Source: JBEPTX01 sp041691795 (GTDB lineage Bacteria > Patescibacteriota > Saccharimonadia > Saccharimonadales > Saccharimonadaceae). From it: a DNA stretch of 64,000 nt. The stretch is from NCBI GenBank assembly GCA_041691795.1, contig JBEPTX010000001.1, positions 186,001-250,000 on the forward strand, in the 5' to 3' direction. Below are positions 42,555 through 52,346 of this stretch, piece after piece. The notes beneath the pieces were generated by a model. The model did no database searches and was not told the origin of the DNA. It saw only the letters and a list, made by a program, of their open reading frames with translations. The stretch's first letter is position 1. Each line of letters begins with the position of its first letter. The translations under genes and the position numbers were made by a program.

Positions 42555-44051
42555 CTAGGCGCTCTTGGGTGGTTGGCCAGCATGAGGATCGGGAGTGTGG
42601 AGATAGATTTTCGGAAAAAGTACACCCGTCCCAGGTGCAATAACACCCGTTTCAAATGTCGATTGGATTGCTTTGGCGGTGCCGGGCAAAAATGGCACTA
42701 ACAGATCGCTAATTTGCAAAAGTGTCCCAACAGCAGATGCCAGGATCTCCGCAAGATGGCTCTCGGCCTCGGGATCGGTATCTTTTTGCTTGGCGACTTC
42801 CCAGGGTTTAACATTTTCCAAATATTGATTCAAGCCACGCACCATCAAAAATACTTGATCGAGTGCCTGGTTGAAATTCAGACTGTTCATCGCATCACGA
42901 TATGGCTGCATGTCATGTTCGGATTGTGGCGCATCACCGATAACACCAGCTTGGTAACGAGTTACCATTGCGCTCACGCGTTGGACGACATTACCGAGAT
43001 CATTACCAAGTTCATTATTATAGGCAGTTTCGAATTTTTCCCAAGTGAAATCGCCATCGTCGAGTGTTGGAATATGACGTGCAAAGAAATAGCGAAAAGC
43101 ATCAAGACCATAGTTATCGATAATTTCGTTCGGATCGATGACATTGCCGACAGTTTTGCTCATTTTGGCACCGCCAACATTTACAAAACCATGAACCAGC
43201 AATTTTTTCGGTAGTGGAATCTCGAGACCCAATAACATGGCTGGCCAAATTCCGGCGTGGAAACGCAAAATATCTTTGCCAATTACTTGCACATCGGCAG
43301 GCCAATATTCTTGCCAGCCCTCTTTGTCTGGATAGCCAAGCACAGTAATGTAATTTGCCAGCGCATCCAACCAAACATACATCACTTGGTCAGGATCACC
43401 TGGTACTGGCACACCCCAGCTCAAGTTTTTGCGCGGGCGTGACACGCTGACGTCTTTTAGCCCGTCTTTGATGAGTTCCAAAAATTCCTTTTTACGAAAT
43501 TCTGGAGTGATAAAAATACGATCAGTTTCGATGGCTTCACGAATTTTGTCAGTAAAAGCACTGGTTTTAAAGTAGTAATTATCTTCACTAATATGTTCAT
43601 ACGGTTTTTGGTGATCAGGGCAAATACCACCAGTCGCTTGGACTTCTTTGTCAGTGAAAAATGCTTCGTGACCAACACAGTACCAGCCTTCGTATTTACC
43701 TTTGTAAATATATGTTTGTAGTTTTTGCCAGATATATTGCACGGCTTGGACGTGGTGTTCATCAGTTGTACGAACAAAATCGGTGAATTCGGCGCCAACT
43801 TTGGTCATCAAGCTTTGAAAATTACCGTACATTTGGTCGGTATAGGCCTTGGGATCTGTATTATTTTCGGCTGCTTTTGCCGCGATTTTGTTGCCATGCT
43901 CATCGGTGCCTACCTGAAATCGCACTTCGTGACCGTTTTGTTTTTGGTAACGTGTCCAAATATCGGCAATCAGATAATCAAGTGCATTACCAATATGTGG
44001 TTTGGCGTTGACGTATGGAATAGCGGTGGTGATGTAGAGCTTTTTTCCCAT
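42555..44051 (-). CDS. metG: Methionyl-tRNA synthetase
   Basis: The 498-residue class I enzyme has the HIGH-type motif HIGN in YITTAIPYVNAKPHIGNAL (about 6-24), a zinc-less or short connective peptide (GGICPDHQKP), the DALANYITVLGYP region and the KMSKS-type motif as AKMSKTVGN (about 296-304). It lacks the C-terminal dimerisation domain, as in many short MetRS forms. TATAAT lies 8 nt before the ATG with no Shine-Dalgarno. Confidence 0.96.
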   Translation of the reverse strand: MGKKLYITTAIPYVNAKPHIGNALDYLIADIWTRYQKQNGHEVRFQVGTDEHGNKIAAKAAENNTDPKAYTDQMYGNFQSLMTKVGAEFTDFVRTTDEHHVQAVQYIWQKLQTYIYKGKYEGWYCVGHEAFFTDKEVQATGGICPDHQKPYEHISEDNYYFKTSAFTDKIREAIETDRIFITPEFRKKEFLELIKDGLKDVSVSRPRKNLSWGVPVPGDPDQVMYVWLDALANYITVLGYPDKEGWQEYWPADVQVIGKDILRFHAGIWPAMLLGLEIPLPKKLLVHGFVNVGGAKMSKTVGNVIDPNEIIDNYGLDAFRYFFARHIPTLDDGDFTWEKFETAYNNELGNDLGNVVQRVSAMVTRYQAGVIGDAPQSEHDMQPYRDAMNSLNFNQALDQVFLMVRGLNQYLENVKPWEVAKQKDTDPEAESHLAEILASAVGTLLQISDLLVPFLPGTAKAIQSTFETGVIAPGTGVLFPKIYLHTPDPHAGQPPKSA

Positions 44052-44117
44052 TAGTGTTTATTATAACAGATTGGCGTTTAATAAAAATCTCATAACTTTT
44101 TGCTAAGATTTATAAGT

Positions 44118-44864
44118 ATGACTCAACAAACTCTTCACTACACACTTCATGACAACGATCTTATTTTGGGTGAGGAAACACCGTATATACTCCGTGTCCG
44201 TGATCTTCCCATTGATGAAAAACCACGCGAAAAATTGCAGCACCTCGGACCAAGTAGTCTGAGCGTCGCCGAACTGGTGGCAATTGTCCTCGGGGTCGGC
44301 ACACGCAAAGAGGAAGTCATGACGATGTCACGCCGAATCATCAGCGAATACGGTGAAAAAGCCATTATCCACGAAACCGATCCCTTGCGACTCGCCGAGA
44401 TATTATCAATTCCAATTGGCAAAGCTCACCAAATTATCGCTTGTTTCGAATTGGGTCGTCGTGCCTACGCCAGAACAGATGGAAAACCTGTTTTTATTCG
44501 GACAGCTAGCCAAGCATTTCAACATATCGCCCATATTGGCCATTTACCCAAAGAACAGCTTCGTGGACTGTATCTGAACAGCCGTCACGAACTAGTTCAT
44601 GACGAAATTATTTCGATCGGCAGTCTGACCGCCAATATCGTTCATCCGCGCGAAGTTTTCCAGCCTGCACTTGCCCACCAAGCAGTCGCCGTCATCATCG
44701 CCCATAATCACCCATCAGGCAACACATCCCCAACCGATGCCGATCTGACGGTAACATCACAATTAGTTGCCGCGGGCAAAATACTAGGTATTGATGTACT
44801 GGACCACATTATTGTGGCCGGTGATGAATTTGTCAGCATTTTAGAGGCGAAAAATGAAAGATAA
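44118..44864 (+). CDS. radC: RadC/JAB domain DNA repair protein
   Basis: The 248-residue protein has an N-terminal helix-hairpin-helix region (LGPSSLSVAELVAIVLGVGTR, about 40-60) and a C-terminal JAB/MPN metalloprotease-like domain with HNHPSGNTSPTDAD (about 197-210). RadC proteins are conserved but their role in repair is unsettled. ATG at 44118 has TAAGAT 8 nt upstream; a TTG six codons earlier is less likely. The last 11 bases overlap the next gene. Confidence 0.92.
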   Translation: MTQQTLHYTLHDNDLILGEETPYILRVRDLPIDEKPREKLQHLGPSSLSVAELVAIVLGVGTRKEEVMTMSRRIISEYGEKAIIHETDPLRLAEILSIPIGKAHQIIACFELGRRAYARTDGKPVFIRTASQAFQHIAHIGHLPKEQLRGLYLNSRHELVHDEIISIGSLTANIVHPREVFQPALAHQAVAVIIAHNHPSGNTSPTDADLTVTSQLVAAGKILGIDVLDHIIVAGDEFVSILEAKNER

Positions 44865-45087
44865 GTGGTACACACTATCACTGCGTCAATGGCTATTAAA
44901 AGACAGTGATTCACAAGATTACACAATTGAAGCCAAGGTAAAATCAGGTGAATATTTCGTGACTCTGGCCACGCGATTAGACGAGATATCTGGAGGAATC
45001 AACCCCGACAAAGCGATCCAACTTCAGATGCTTGTGAATGAATTACTCTATATCCAAAAACGATACAAAATTAGCGAGGAAGAATAG
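44854..45087 (+). CDS. Hypothetical protein (77 aa) coupled to radC
   Basis: No family recognised. The 77-residue acidic-basic product (MKDKWYTLSLRQWLLKDSDS... ending KRYKISEEE) starts inside the end of radC and ends within the 3' end of the convergent ksgA, overlapping both. It has no cysteines, signal peptide or membrane helix. The overlap with radC suggests co-translation. Confidence 0.6.
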   Translation: MKDKWYTLSLRQWLLKDSDSQDYTIEAKVKSGEYFVTLATRLDEISGGINPDKAIQLQMLVNELLYIQKRYKISEEE

Positions 45088-45841
45088 CCGCCAGCCGCGC
45101 CCAGTCGTCGAGCGATAGACTTTCGGCGCGAGCATCAGGACTAATAGCTGCATTTGCGAGCAAAATCTCGGCTTGATCCTTGTCAATGTTCAATCCTCCG
45201 GCCAATGAAGAACGAAGTTTTTTGCGTTTGGCCGAGAACCCAGCTTTGACCGCGCGGAAGAATTCTTTTTCAGAAATATCATTCAAAAATGGCTGCGTTC
45301 GCGTCTTTAGAATGACCACTTGGGAATCAACTTTTGGTGGAGGCGTGAAAAACTCGGCAGGCACAACATCACCCAGCGTGACATCTGCAAATAACTGTGC
45401 ACTTATAGCCAAAATACTCATATCACCGGGCTTTGCCGCCAGTCGCTGGGCAACTTCTTTTTGCACTAATAGCACCGAGGCAGATGGTTTGTTATCGGCC
45501 GTCATAAGGAGCTGAATAATTTTGCTGGTGATGTAATAGGGTACATTTGCAACAACTTTGTACCCGGCAGGTAGGCTGGAAAGATCAAATGACAAAATAT
45601 CACTCTCGATAACTTCGAGATTTTTGCCAGGGAATTGGCCTGGTAATTTCCGCGCTAGTTCGGCATCGAACTCAACCGCCATAACCTTTTGGCTGCGACG
45701 CAGTAGTTCACTCGTCAACGTCCCAAGGCCTGGGCCGATTTCAAGTACTGTATCTGTTTCATTAAGCTCGGCACAATCAGCGATATGCGCCAGAACTTCG
45801 CGGTCATGAAGCCAATGCTGACCAAGTGATTTATTTGGCAT
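45071..45841 (-). CDS. rsmA: 16S rRNA adenine(1518/1519) dimethyltransferase KsgA
   Basis: The 256-residue enzyme has the SAM site VLEIGPGLGTLT (about 33-44) and the catalytic NVPYYITS (about 100-107), the NxPY form that dimethylates two adjacent adenines near the 3' end of 16S rRNA. MPNKSLGQHWLHD at the N terminus is the typical KsgA opening, so ATG at 45841 is chosen over a longer frame. It starts one base after the stop of the wall hydrolase gene and is likely co-transcribed with it. Confidence 0.94.
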   Translation of the reverse strand: MPNKSLGQHWLHDREVLAHIADCAELNETDTVLEIGPGLGTLTSELLRRSQKVMAVEFDAELARKLPGQFPGKNLEVIESDILSFDLSSLPAGYKVVANVPYYITSKIIQLLMTADNKPSASVLLVQKEVAQRLAAKPGDMSILAISAQLFADVTLGDVVPAEFFTPPPKVDSQVVILKTRTQPFLNDISEKEFFRAVKAGFSAKRKKLRSSLAGGLNIDKDQAEILLANAAISPDARAESLSLDDWARLAAILPR

Positions 45842-45842
45842 A

Positions 45843-47066
45843 CTACCAGTTATGCCTTGAAAGCCAGTGATTGTACGCGCCGCTCCAACTACCATATCGT
45901 CCCACCGCATAGCCAGTTGCCCAACGAAGTTGCGTAATTGGATTTGTTAACCAATCCGCCCCAGCCGATGCCATTTTAGCACCAGGAGTCGCCTGTACTA
46001 GACCATACCCACCGACAGATGGTACCGAACCATGATCGCTACATCCATGATCACCCTGCCAGCGAACAGGACACCATCCACCTTCATGGCCGACAATGTA
46101 CTCGACATAGCCATAGTCGTCCGGCGAGATACCGGCCGCGGCCATCCAATCCTGGTGTGAACCTGGAGGTAACACTGATTTTACGCCCACGACTTCGACT
46201 TGCTCTTCTGATTGCTTGGTGACAAGTGTTTGAATTTCATTTCGATCTATTTCTTTGCCGTTTTGCATATTAATTTCATATGTCACGTCTTTACTACCAG
46301 CGATACCAGGAGTCTGAATTTTTTTGTAGCCTACCGGTTGATCAGCATCCTGTACCTGACGAATCGAGAAATTAATTGTCTGATGTTCGGTGACTGTCTG
46401 GACACCATTTCGCCATAGATTCACCACCATACCGGAGGTAATTGGCGTGGCTTGAGGAACCGATAGCGTATCATTTTGACCCAACGCAATACTCTTTTCC
46501 TTAAGCATATCACCGACTGTAGCTGTCTGGGTATATGCCTGAGTTTGGGTACCATACAGATCAAGTGTGAACTCAGTCGCACGATCAACCCTCAGTTCAA
46601 GTGCTGCACCGTCCGATACAATATCGCCAGTCGGCTGAAGTGTCGTTTTATCTTCGTCATGTAGAACAACACCGGCATCTTTGGCAATTTTATCAGCAGT
46701 TTGATATGGTGTCATGATTTTTTCGCGAACAGGACCATCGACCACAATTACTGGTCGGGCGCGGTAGATATTGACATAATAACTGTTTGCGACCAGTTTT
46801 GAATCAACGGCTGGTTCAACCGTATCTTTGGGATCAAGGCTAATATGCGCTTCGTCTAAGGCCTGTTTGATTGTGCTGGCACTGGTTAAAATCACCCGTT
46901 CTTGCTCGCGGTCATGAATTGTCACAAGTCGGCCCTTGGAAGGATCACTTCCATCAGCGGCATCAGCGTGTGGTATCAGAGAAAGTGAAACTAACGCCAT
47001 TAACATGGCACCAACAGCGATCATCGCGCATTGCGGCGTGGCGAAGTAGCGTAAAATATTTCTCAT
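45843..47066 (-). CDS. Secreted DUF348/G5 and lysozyme-like wall hydrolase (Rpf-like layout)
   Basis: The 407-residue protein has a signal peptide (about 1-36, ending ADA), two or three DUF348 ubiquitin-like modules (about 45-230), a G5 domain (about 225-300) and a C-terminal lysozyme/transglycosylase-like domain with a Glu in VGHEGGWCPVRWQGDHGC and GGYGLVQATPGAKM. The layout equals that of actinobacterial resuscitation-promoting factors, which cut peptidoglycan. ATG at 47066 follows GAGG; GTG at 47078 is an alternative. It is directly upstream of ksgA. Confidence 0.85.
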   Translation of the reverse strand: MRNILRYFATPQCAMIAVGAMLMALVSLSLIPHADAADGSDPSKGRLVTIHDREQERVILTSASTIKQALDEAHISLDPKDTVEPAVDSKLVANSYYVNIYRARPVIVVDGPVREKIMTPYQTADKIAKDAGVVLHDEDKTTLQPTGDIVSDGAALELRVDRATEFTLDLYGTQTQAYTQTATVGDMLKEKSIALGQNDTLSVPQATPITSGMVVNLWRNGVQTVTEHQTINFSIRQVQDADQPVGYKKIQTPGIAGSKDVTYEINMQNGKEIDRNEIQTLVTKQSEEQVEVVGVKSVLPPGSHQDWMAAAGISPDDYGYVEYIVGHEGGWCPVRWQGDHGCSDHGSVPSVGGYGLVQATPGAKMASAGADWLTNPITQLRWATGYAVGRYGSWSGAYNHWLSRHNW

Positions 47067-47113
47067 AGGATACCGCACCTCAAGTGCGTTCCTTCTATTA
47101 TAGCAAATATCGC

Positions 47114-49222
47114 CTATATTTTCTCTAAATGAGCGTATTCTGCGTTGAGTTTTTTGGTCGTTCCGTTGTCAAATTTCACCGTTACCGCTAGCCCATCGAC
47201 ATCAAGCACTTCGCCTTTACCAAAGGCGCTCGAACGGACGTAATCGCCAACATCCAGGCCTAGTTCGTCACTATAAAATTCCCGATCAGGTTGAGTATGC
47301 GGTTCAGTCGCTATCGCTACGGCAGCATCACCCATATCGGACAAAAACCTCGACGGCACATTGTAAGCACGAGCACCAAATTGCAAACGTGACTGCGCAT
47401 AGGTCAAATGCAGTTCCTCGCGCGCCCTTGTCATGCCAACATAACAGAGGCGGCGCTCTTCTTCTAGCTCACTCGGTCCAGCTTCGTAAATACGCGCATG
47501 TGGGAAAATACCTTCTTCCATCCCCACCATAAACACGACAGGAAATTCCAAACCTTTTGCGGCGTGAACTGTCATCATCGTGACTTTTTGATCATCGCTG
47601 GACGTATCGGCACTCGACATTAGCGCAATTTCTTCTAAAAATTCTGGGAGACTGACGAAGTTTTTGGCATCAGATATCAGTGACCCGAGGTTGGCATCGC
47701 GTTCTTCAGCCTGTGGTGTGCCATCCAAAATGAAGTCACGATAGCCTGTTAATTTCAATAATTTTTCAATTAAGTCTGCTGGTGATGCTTCATTTTGCAC
47801 CATGACCTGAAGGGTTCGTAGTTGGCTACCCAGTTGCACCAATGCGGCTTTGGCTCGTGTCGTGATCGTCGACGTCTGCTCGACATTACCAAGTGCTCCC
47901 AAAATATCAAATCCACTATCACCCTGCCACGCCATAAATTTCTCGAGGCTTGTCGCACCAACGCCTCTAGTCGGTACATTGACGATCCGACTAAAACTCA
48001 TACGATCGTTTGGCTGGTAAATCAGGCGAAGGTACGCAACAATGTCTTTGATTTCCTTGCGGTCATAAAATCGTACTCCACCAACAATTTGATACGGAAC
48101 GCGCATTTGTATAAATGATCGCTCTAATGTGTAACTTTGAGCATTTGTTCGGTACAATACCGCAAAATCACCATATTGACGCGCGCACATCGTGACATGG
48201 GTGCTGATTCGTCCGGCAACCAAACTCGCTTCTTCGGCTTCGTCATAGGTAGAATGCACCTGGACTGGTGTGCCGCTACCTGCGGCCGTCCATAATTTTT
48301 TGTCGGTTCGTTGAACATTTTTGCTTATAACACTTGTTGCAGCATCCAGAATTGCGCCCGTACTACGATAATTTTGTTCAAGTTTAATCACCTTTGCACC
48401 AGAAAAATCACGTTCGAAATTCAAAATATTGGTAAAATCCGCCCCGCGCCAACTATAAATCGACTGCCAATCATCACCAACCACACAAATATTGCGATCG
48501 TCGTTGACCAGGAATTTCACCAGGGCATACTGCGCCGCGTTGGTGTCCTGGTACTCGTCAATCAAGATATGGTGAAACTGAGCGCGCCACTTGGCACGAA
48601 TATCCGGTTGTTCACGAAAGAGTCGTACAGTCTCGATTAACAGATCATCAAAATCAAGCGCTCCGGCTTCGTGGCGCATTTTTTCGTATTTGACATACAA
48701 CTGAGCGATCGCTTTTTGAAACGGATATTGGGCTGAAGCTTCGTATGCGATCGGATCAATCAATGCGTTTTTGGCCGCAGAAATCGCACTACTGACCGCC
48801 CGCGGCTTGATTTCCTTGTCACTAAGTTGCAGCTGTTTCATGGCCTGTTTGATCAGCCCTTGTCGATCGTCTTCGTCATAAATGACATAATTGTGTGCAA
48901 TGCCAATTTTCTCTCCGTCAACCCGTAATAAACGCACGCAAATACCATGAAATGTCCCCATCCAAGGCATAAAATCACGTCTCGAACTATCCTGACCCAG
49001 TAATGCCCCTAATCGTTCACGCATTTCCTTGGCAGCTTTATTCGTAAACGTCACTGCCAGTATCTGATTTGGCCAAATACCCTCATTCGCAATCAGATTA
49101 GCAATGCGATGCGTCAGTGTTTTCGTCTTGCCACTGCCCGCTCCAGCCAAAATTAACAGTGGTCCAGACGTGGTTCGTACAGCATCCGTCTGAGCAGGAT
49201 TCAAGTCATCGAATAAATTCAT
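47114..49222 (-). CDS. pcrA: ATP-dependent DNA helicase PcrA/UvrD
   Basis: The 702-residue SF1A helicase has motif I AGAGSGKTKTLTHR (about 27-40), motif II DEYQDTN, motif III VVGDDWQSIYSWRGAD, motif IV QNYRS, motif V TVHAAKGLEFPVVF and motif VI YVGMTRAREEL. The end has the PcrA-type Tudor-like fold (VGDYVRSSAFGKGEVLDVDGLAVTV...). It unwinds DNA in excision repair with UvrABC. TATACT lies 8 nt before the ATG with no Shine-Dalgarno. Confidence 0.95.
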   Translation of the reverse strand: MNLFDDLNPAQTDAVRTTSGPLLILAGAGSGKTKTLTHRIANLIANEGIWPNQILAVTFTNKAAKEMRERLGALLGQDSSRRDFMPWMGTFHGICVRLLRVDGEKIGIAHNYVIYDEDDRQGLIKQAMKQLQLSDKEIKPRAVSSAISAAKNALIDPIAYEASAQYPFQKAIAQLYVKYEKMRHEAGALDFDDLLIETVRLFREQPDIRAKWRAQFHHILIDEYQDTNAAQYALVKFLVNDDRNICVVGDDWQSIYSWRGADFTNILNFERDFSGAKVIKLEQNYRSTGAILDAATSVISKNVQRTDKKLWTAAGSGTPVQVHSTYDEAEEASLVAGRISTHVTMCARQYGDFAVLYRTNAQSYTLERSFIQMRVPYQIVGGVRFYDRKEIKDIVAYLRLIYQPNDRMSFSRIVNVPTRGVGATSLEKFMAWQGDSGFDILGALGNVEQTSTITTRAKAALVQLGSQLRTLQVMVQNEASPADLIEKLLKLTGYRDFILDGTPQAEERDANLGSLISDAKNFVSLPEFLEEIALMSSADTSSDDQKVTMMTVHAAKGLEFPVVFMVGMEEGIFPHARIYEAGPSELEEERRLCYVGMTRAREELHLTYAQSRLQFGARAYNVPSRFLSDMGDAAVAIATEPHTQPDREFYSDELGLDVGDYVRSSAFGKGEVLDVDGLAVTVKFDNGTTKKLNAEYAHLEKI

Positions 49223-49241
49223 TACTTACTAGTATAGCAAC

Positions 49242-50285
49242 TTACAGGATGCCCGAATAGTAAGCAGCCGCAGCGGCACCTGCGCAGAGGGCAATAATCA
49301 GTACAATAACAACGACCCAGATCCAACCTGATTTCTTTGTCTCGGGGTGTGAAAGCGGCTGATGATAACTGGTCGTATCGTAAATTGAACCGTTACTATC
49401 GTCACCTGTGCTTGGTTTTTCCTGGTATTGTTTTGGAATCGAAGCAGTTGCCATTGACGACGATGTGTCTGCATCATCCAGCGTATCCGTGGGGATTTCG
49501 ACTGATTGCGTCTGGGTTGTGTTCATCTCGACTGCCAGTAGCTCATCCTGAAATTCTTCGGGCACATGGACAGTGATTTCGTCCAAACTACTGACTGGCG
49601 TGTCTCTGTCTCTTGCATCTTGGTCTAGCTCGTCATCAGGATCTTCGGATTCGTTAATATCTTCTGGTTTTGGAGGCTCAACCGCAACATGCTGAGGTTT
49701 TACGGATGTCGCTTCATCTGTGGCTTGTCCAAGCGGACGCTTTTCTACCTTTGCATCAGGTAAAAATGGCGAGGTTTGTGGTTCGGGGGTCGTCACCTCT
49801 GGGGCTGCTTCTGGCTCATCCGGCACGGCCAGTGGACCTGATGACTCTGGAAGATTACCTGCTGTCGTGTCAATAACCGGCACTTGCTCATCAGGAATCA
49901 CATCAGGAGCAGCAATTGTCATACCCTGACGAGAAACGGGTGCAACAGGAGTAGCTGCAAAAGCAGGAGCCACCGTCGCAACAGGAGTAGTAGATGTTTT
50001 CATGTCAGATGATGGGTGCATCACATCCATAAATCGGCCACCGCGCTGTGGCAATTGTGGCATTGGGCCAGCATTCAGCGAAACAGTCGTTTCTTGGTGA
50101 TCGATTGCCTCACCGCCAATTTTTTCAGCAGCAGTACTCAATTTGCTGTATGCAGGTGCTTCATCAGGGGCGAGCGTCGTACCAACATCAAGCGTTTTAT
50201 CAGCGATACTCGTGTCTTTTTCGTCGACACCCTTCATCAAAGAAGTAACCGCTTCGTCTAATTCGTCAAAATTTAAATCTTTCAT
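49242..50285 (-). CDS. Pro/Thr-rich protein with C-terminal membrane anchor
   Basis: No family recognised. The 347 residues are mostly disordered and rich in Pro, Glu, Asp and Thr. One membrane helix lies at the very C terminus (about 322-343, WIWVVVIVLIIALCAGAAAAAYY), preceded by KK. This is a tail-anchored layout, with the long disordered part most likely in the cytoplasm. It sits between pcrA and tpiA, 7 nt downstream of tpiA's stop, so co-transcription with tpiA is likely. Confidence 0.6.
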   Translation of the reverse strand: MKDLNFDELDEAVTSLMKGVDEKDTSIADKTLDVGTTLAPDEAPAYSKLSTAAEKIGGEAIDHQETTVSLNAGPMPQLPQRGGRFMDVMHPSSDMKTSTTPVATVAPAFAATPVAPVSRQGMTIAAPDVIPDEQVPVIDTTAGNLPESSGPLAVPDEPEAAPEVTTPEPQTSPFLPDAKVEKRPLGQATDEATSVKPQHVAVEPPKPEDINESEDPDDELDQDARDRDTPVSSLDEITVHVPEEFQDELLAVEMNTTQTQSVEIPTDTLDDADTSSSMATASIPKQYQEKPSTGDDSNGSIYDTTSYHQPLSHPETKKSGWIWVVVIVLIIALCAGAAAAAYYSGIL

Positions 50286-50292
50286 AACCCCC

Positions 50293-51075
50293 CTAGTGTC
50301 CCGCCTGTGTTACATGGCGATGTGCCTTTTCGATAATTGCTGCAAATGTTTGCTCGCTCAAGCTTGCCCCACCGACAAGAAGCCCATCAATACCATCAAT
50401 TTTCAGATAGTCGGCTGTACTCTCAGTTGTCACACTACCGCCGTAAAGTATGCGGACAGATTCGGCGGCTTTTTTGCCGTACAGATGTTCGATTTGGCGA
50501 CGAATCGTCCGAACAGCTGATAAAACGTCATTTGGAAGCGCATTTTTGCCCGTTCCAATCGCCCAAACCGGTTCATAAGCAATAACAATTGACTCAATTT
50601 CTTCGCTTGTCACATTGGCGAGTCCGCCGATTAACTGATCGTGCAAGACATCATTCGTCTCGCCATCGGCTCGTTCACCAGCAGTTTCACCAACACACAA
50701 GATCGGGCAGATTTGATTACGAATCGCTGCCTGCAATTTGTTCTGCGTATCTTTGATTGTTTCACCAAAAATATGACGTCGTTCGCTATGACCAACCAAT
50801 GAATAATCGACTAATCCACGTAGCTGCGACGCAGAAACTTCGCCAGTGAATGCACCTGAATCCCGCCAATAGAGGTTTTGGGCTGCTAATTTAAAGTGAT
50901 ACTTATGAATTTGCAGACTCAGCGGCTGCAAACACAGCATAGTCGGTGCCAGCGCAATTTCGACATCTTGGTGACGCTGAATCTTCTGACCCAAACGGTG
51001 TACGAATAGACTGGCCTCGTGGACAGTCAAATTCATCTTCCAATTACCGACAATTAGTTTCTTGCGTTTCGCCAT
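50293..51075 (-). CDS. tpiA: Triosephosphate isomerase
   Basis: The 260-residue enzyme has the TIM signatures: GNWKMNLT (about 10-17), catalytic His in YSLVGHSERRHIFGE (about 91-105), catalytic Glu in AYEPVWAIGTGKNA (loop 6, about 170-183) and YGGSVTTE plus GLLVGGASL at the end. It interconverts dihydroxyacetone phosphate and glyceraldehyde 3-phosphate. It follows pgk by 36 nt on the same strand, part of the lower glycolysis cluster. Confidence 0.97.
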   Translation of the reverse strand: MAKRKKLIVGNWKMNLTVHEASLFVHRLGQKIQRHQDVEIALAPTMLCLQPLSLQIHKYHFKLAAQNLYWRDSGAFTGEVSASQLRGLVDYSLVGHSERRHIFGETIKDTQNKLQAAIRNQICPILCVGETAGERADGETNDVLHDQLIGGLANVTSEEIESIVIAYEPVWAIGTGKNALPNDVLSAVRTIRRQIEHLYGKKAAESVRILYGGSVTTESTADYLKIDGIDGLLVGGASLSEQTFAAIIEKAHRHVTQAGH

Positions 51076-51111
51076 AATGCCTATGCTTTTCTTCTTGCTA
51101 GTTTATCCTAC

Positions 51112-52338
51112 TTAATGGTGTGAGTCCAGCAGACTTTCCACACCTGGCAGTTTCTTGCCTGCCATCAAATCCAGACTTGCGCCACCCCCGGTTGAAATGT
51201 GCGTGAAGCTCTTGCCCCCGTTACCATCCCATTTCAGGACAAAATCTGCCGTATCACCACCGCCAATAATAGAGGTAATGTTCGGGTGAGTCGCCAATGC
51301 CAAGCATAACCTGGCTGATCCATGGGCAAATTCGGACAATTCATCGACTCCCATTGGGCCATTCCATATCACCGTGGCTGCACTATTGATGGTTGCCACA
51401 AACTGTTCGATCGTCACATCACCAATATCCAGCGCCATATCGTCTGGTTGCATCGCTTTTACAGATCGAATTGTCCGTTTTTCTTCCTCATCGACGGCTG
51501 GCGCAACTGCAACATCGGTTGGCAGAATAATAAATTCATCGACATTATCACCGACTTTTTTGCGCGCCGCGGCGTACAGATGATCGAGTGTGTCTTTTTG
51601 ATCTGTTTCTACCTTGCTTTTGCCGACCGAATAACCTCGATATGCCAGGAATGTATTTGCCATCGCGCCACCAATGACAATCTTGTCAGCGATTTTGACA
51701 AATCGTTCAACGACCAAGATCTTATCACTTACTTTCGCCCCACCAAGCACGGCCACCAGGGGTCGTTTGGGCTCTTCCATCGCTTCGGTGATCGACGTGT
51801 ATTCTTGCTCTATCAGAAATCCAGCCACACTTGGCAAAAACAGTGTAATCGCATGCGTACTGGCGTGAGCACGGTGTACGACGCTAAATCCATCTTGCAC
51901 AAAATAGCTGGCTTGGCTATGTTTGGCGAGTTTTTTGGCAAATTCATGATCATCGGCTTCTTCCTCGGGATGAAAACGTAGATTTTCCAGTAGTAACACG
52001 CTTCCTTTTGGCGCTCGGCGAACCCCTTGGTAGACCGCTTCACCAACACATTCATCGATAAATCGCACATCATGACCTAATAATTCTTGCAGTAGAACAG
52101 CAATAGGAGCCAAACTAAGGCTCGGATCAACACCCTCTGGACGTCCCAAATGGCTAATTAACACTAGTTTACAGCCACGTTTCAACAAATATTCCAATGT
52201 TGGTATACTGGCCCGAATGCGCAGATCATCATCAATCTTGCCCTCATCGTTCAACGGCACATTGTAATCCACTCGCACTAATACCGTCTGGCCATCCAGC
52301 GGCAAATCACGAATTGTCTGTTTGAAAAACCCCACCAT
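51112..52338 (-). CDS. pgk: Phosphoglycerate kinase
   Basis: The 408-residue enzyme has VLVRVDYNVPLND (about 20-32), LISHLGRPEG (about 61-70), LLENLRFHPEEEADD (about 118-132), GGAKVSDK and the nucleotide site ending GGGDTADFV (about 361-369). It makes ATP from 1,3-bisphosphoglycerate, a main substrate-level ATP source if the cell ferments. It starts 8 nt after the stop of the propeller protein gene with no clear Shine-Dalgarno. Confidence 0.97.
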   Translation of the reverse strand: MVGFFKQTIRDLPLDGQTVLVRVDYNVPLNDEGKIDDDLRIRASIPTLEYLLKRGCKLVLISHLGRPEGVDPSLSLAPIAVLLQELLGHDVRFIDECVGEAVYQGVRRAPKGSVLLLENLRFHPEEEADDHEFAKKLAKHSQASYFVQDGFSVVHRAHASTHAITLFLPSVAGFLIEQEYTSITEAMEEPKRPLVAVLGGAKVSDKILVVERFVKIADKIVIGGAMANTFLAYRGYSVGKSKVETDQKDTLDHLYAAARKKVGDNVDEFIILPTDVAVAPAVDEEEKRTIRSVKAMQPDDMALDIGDVTIEQFVATINSAATVIWNGPMGVDELSEFAHGSARLCLALATHPNITSIIGGGDTADFVLKWDGNGGKSFTHISTGGGASLDLMAGKKLPGVESLLDSHH

Positions 52339-52346
52339 TATCTCTA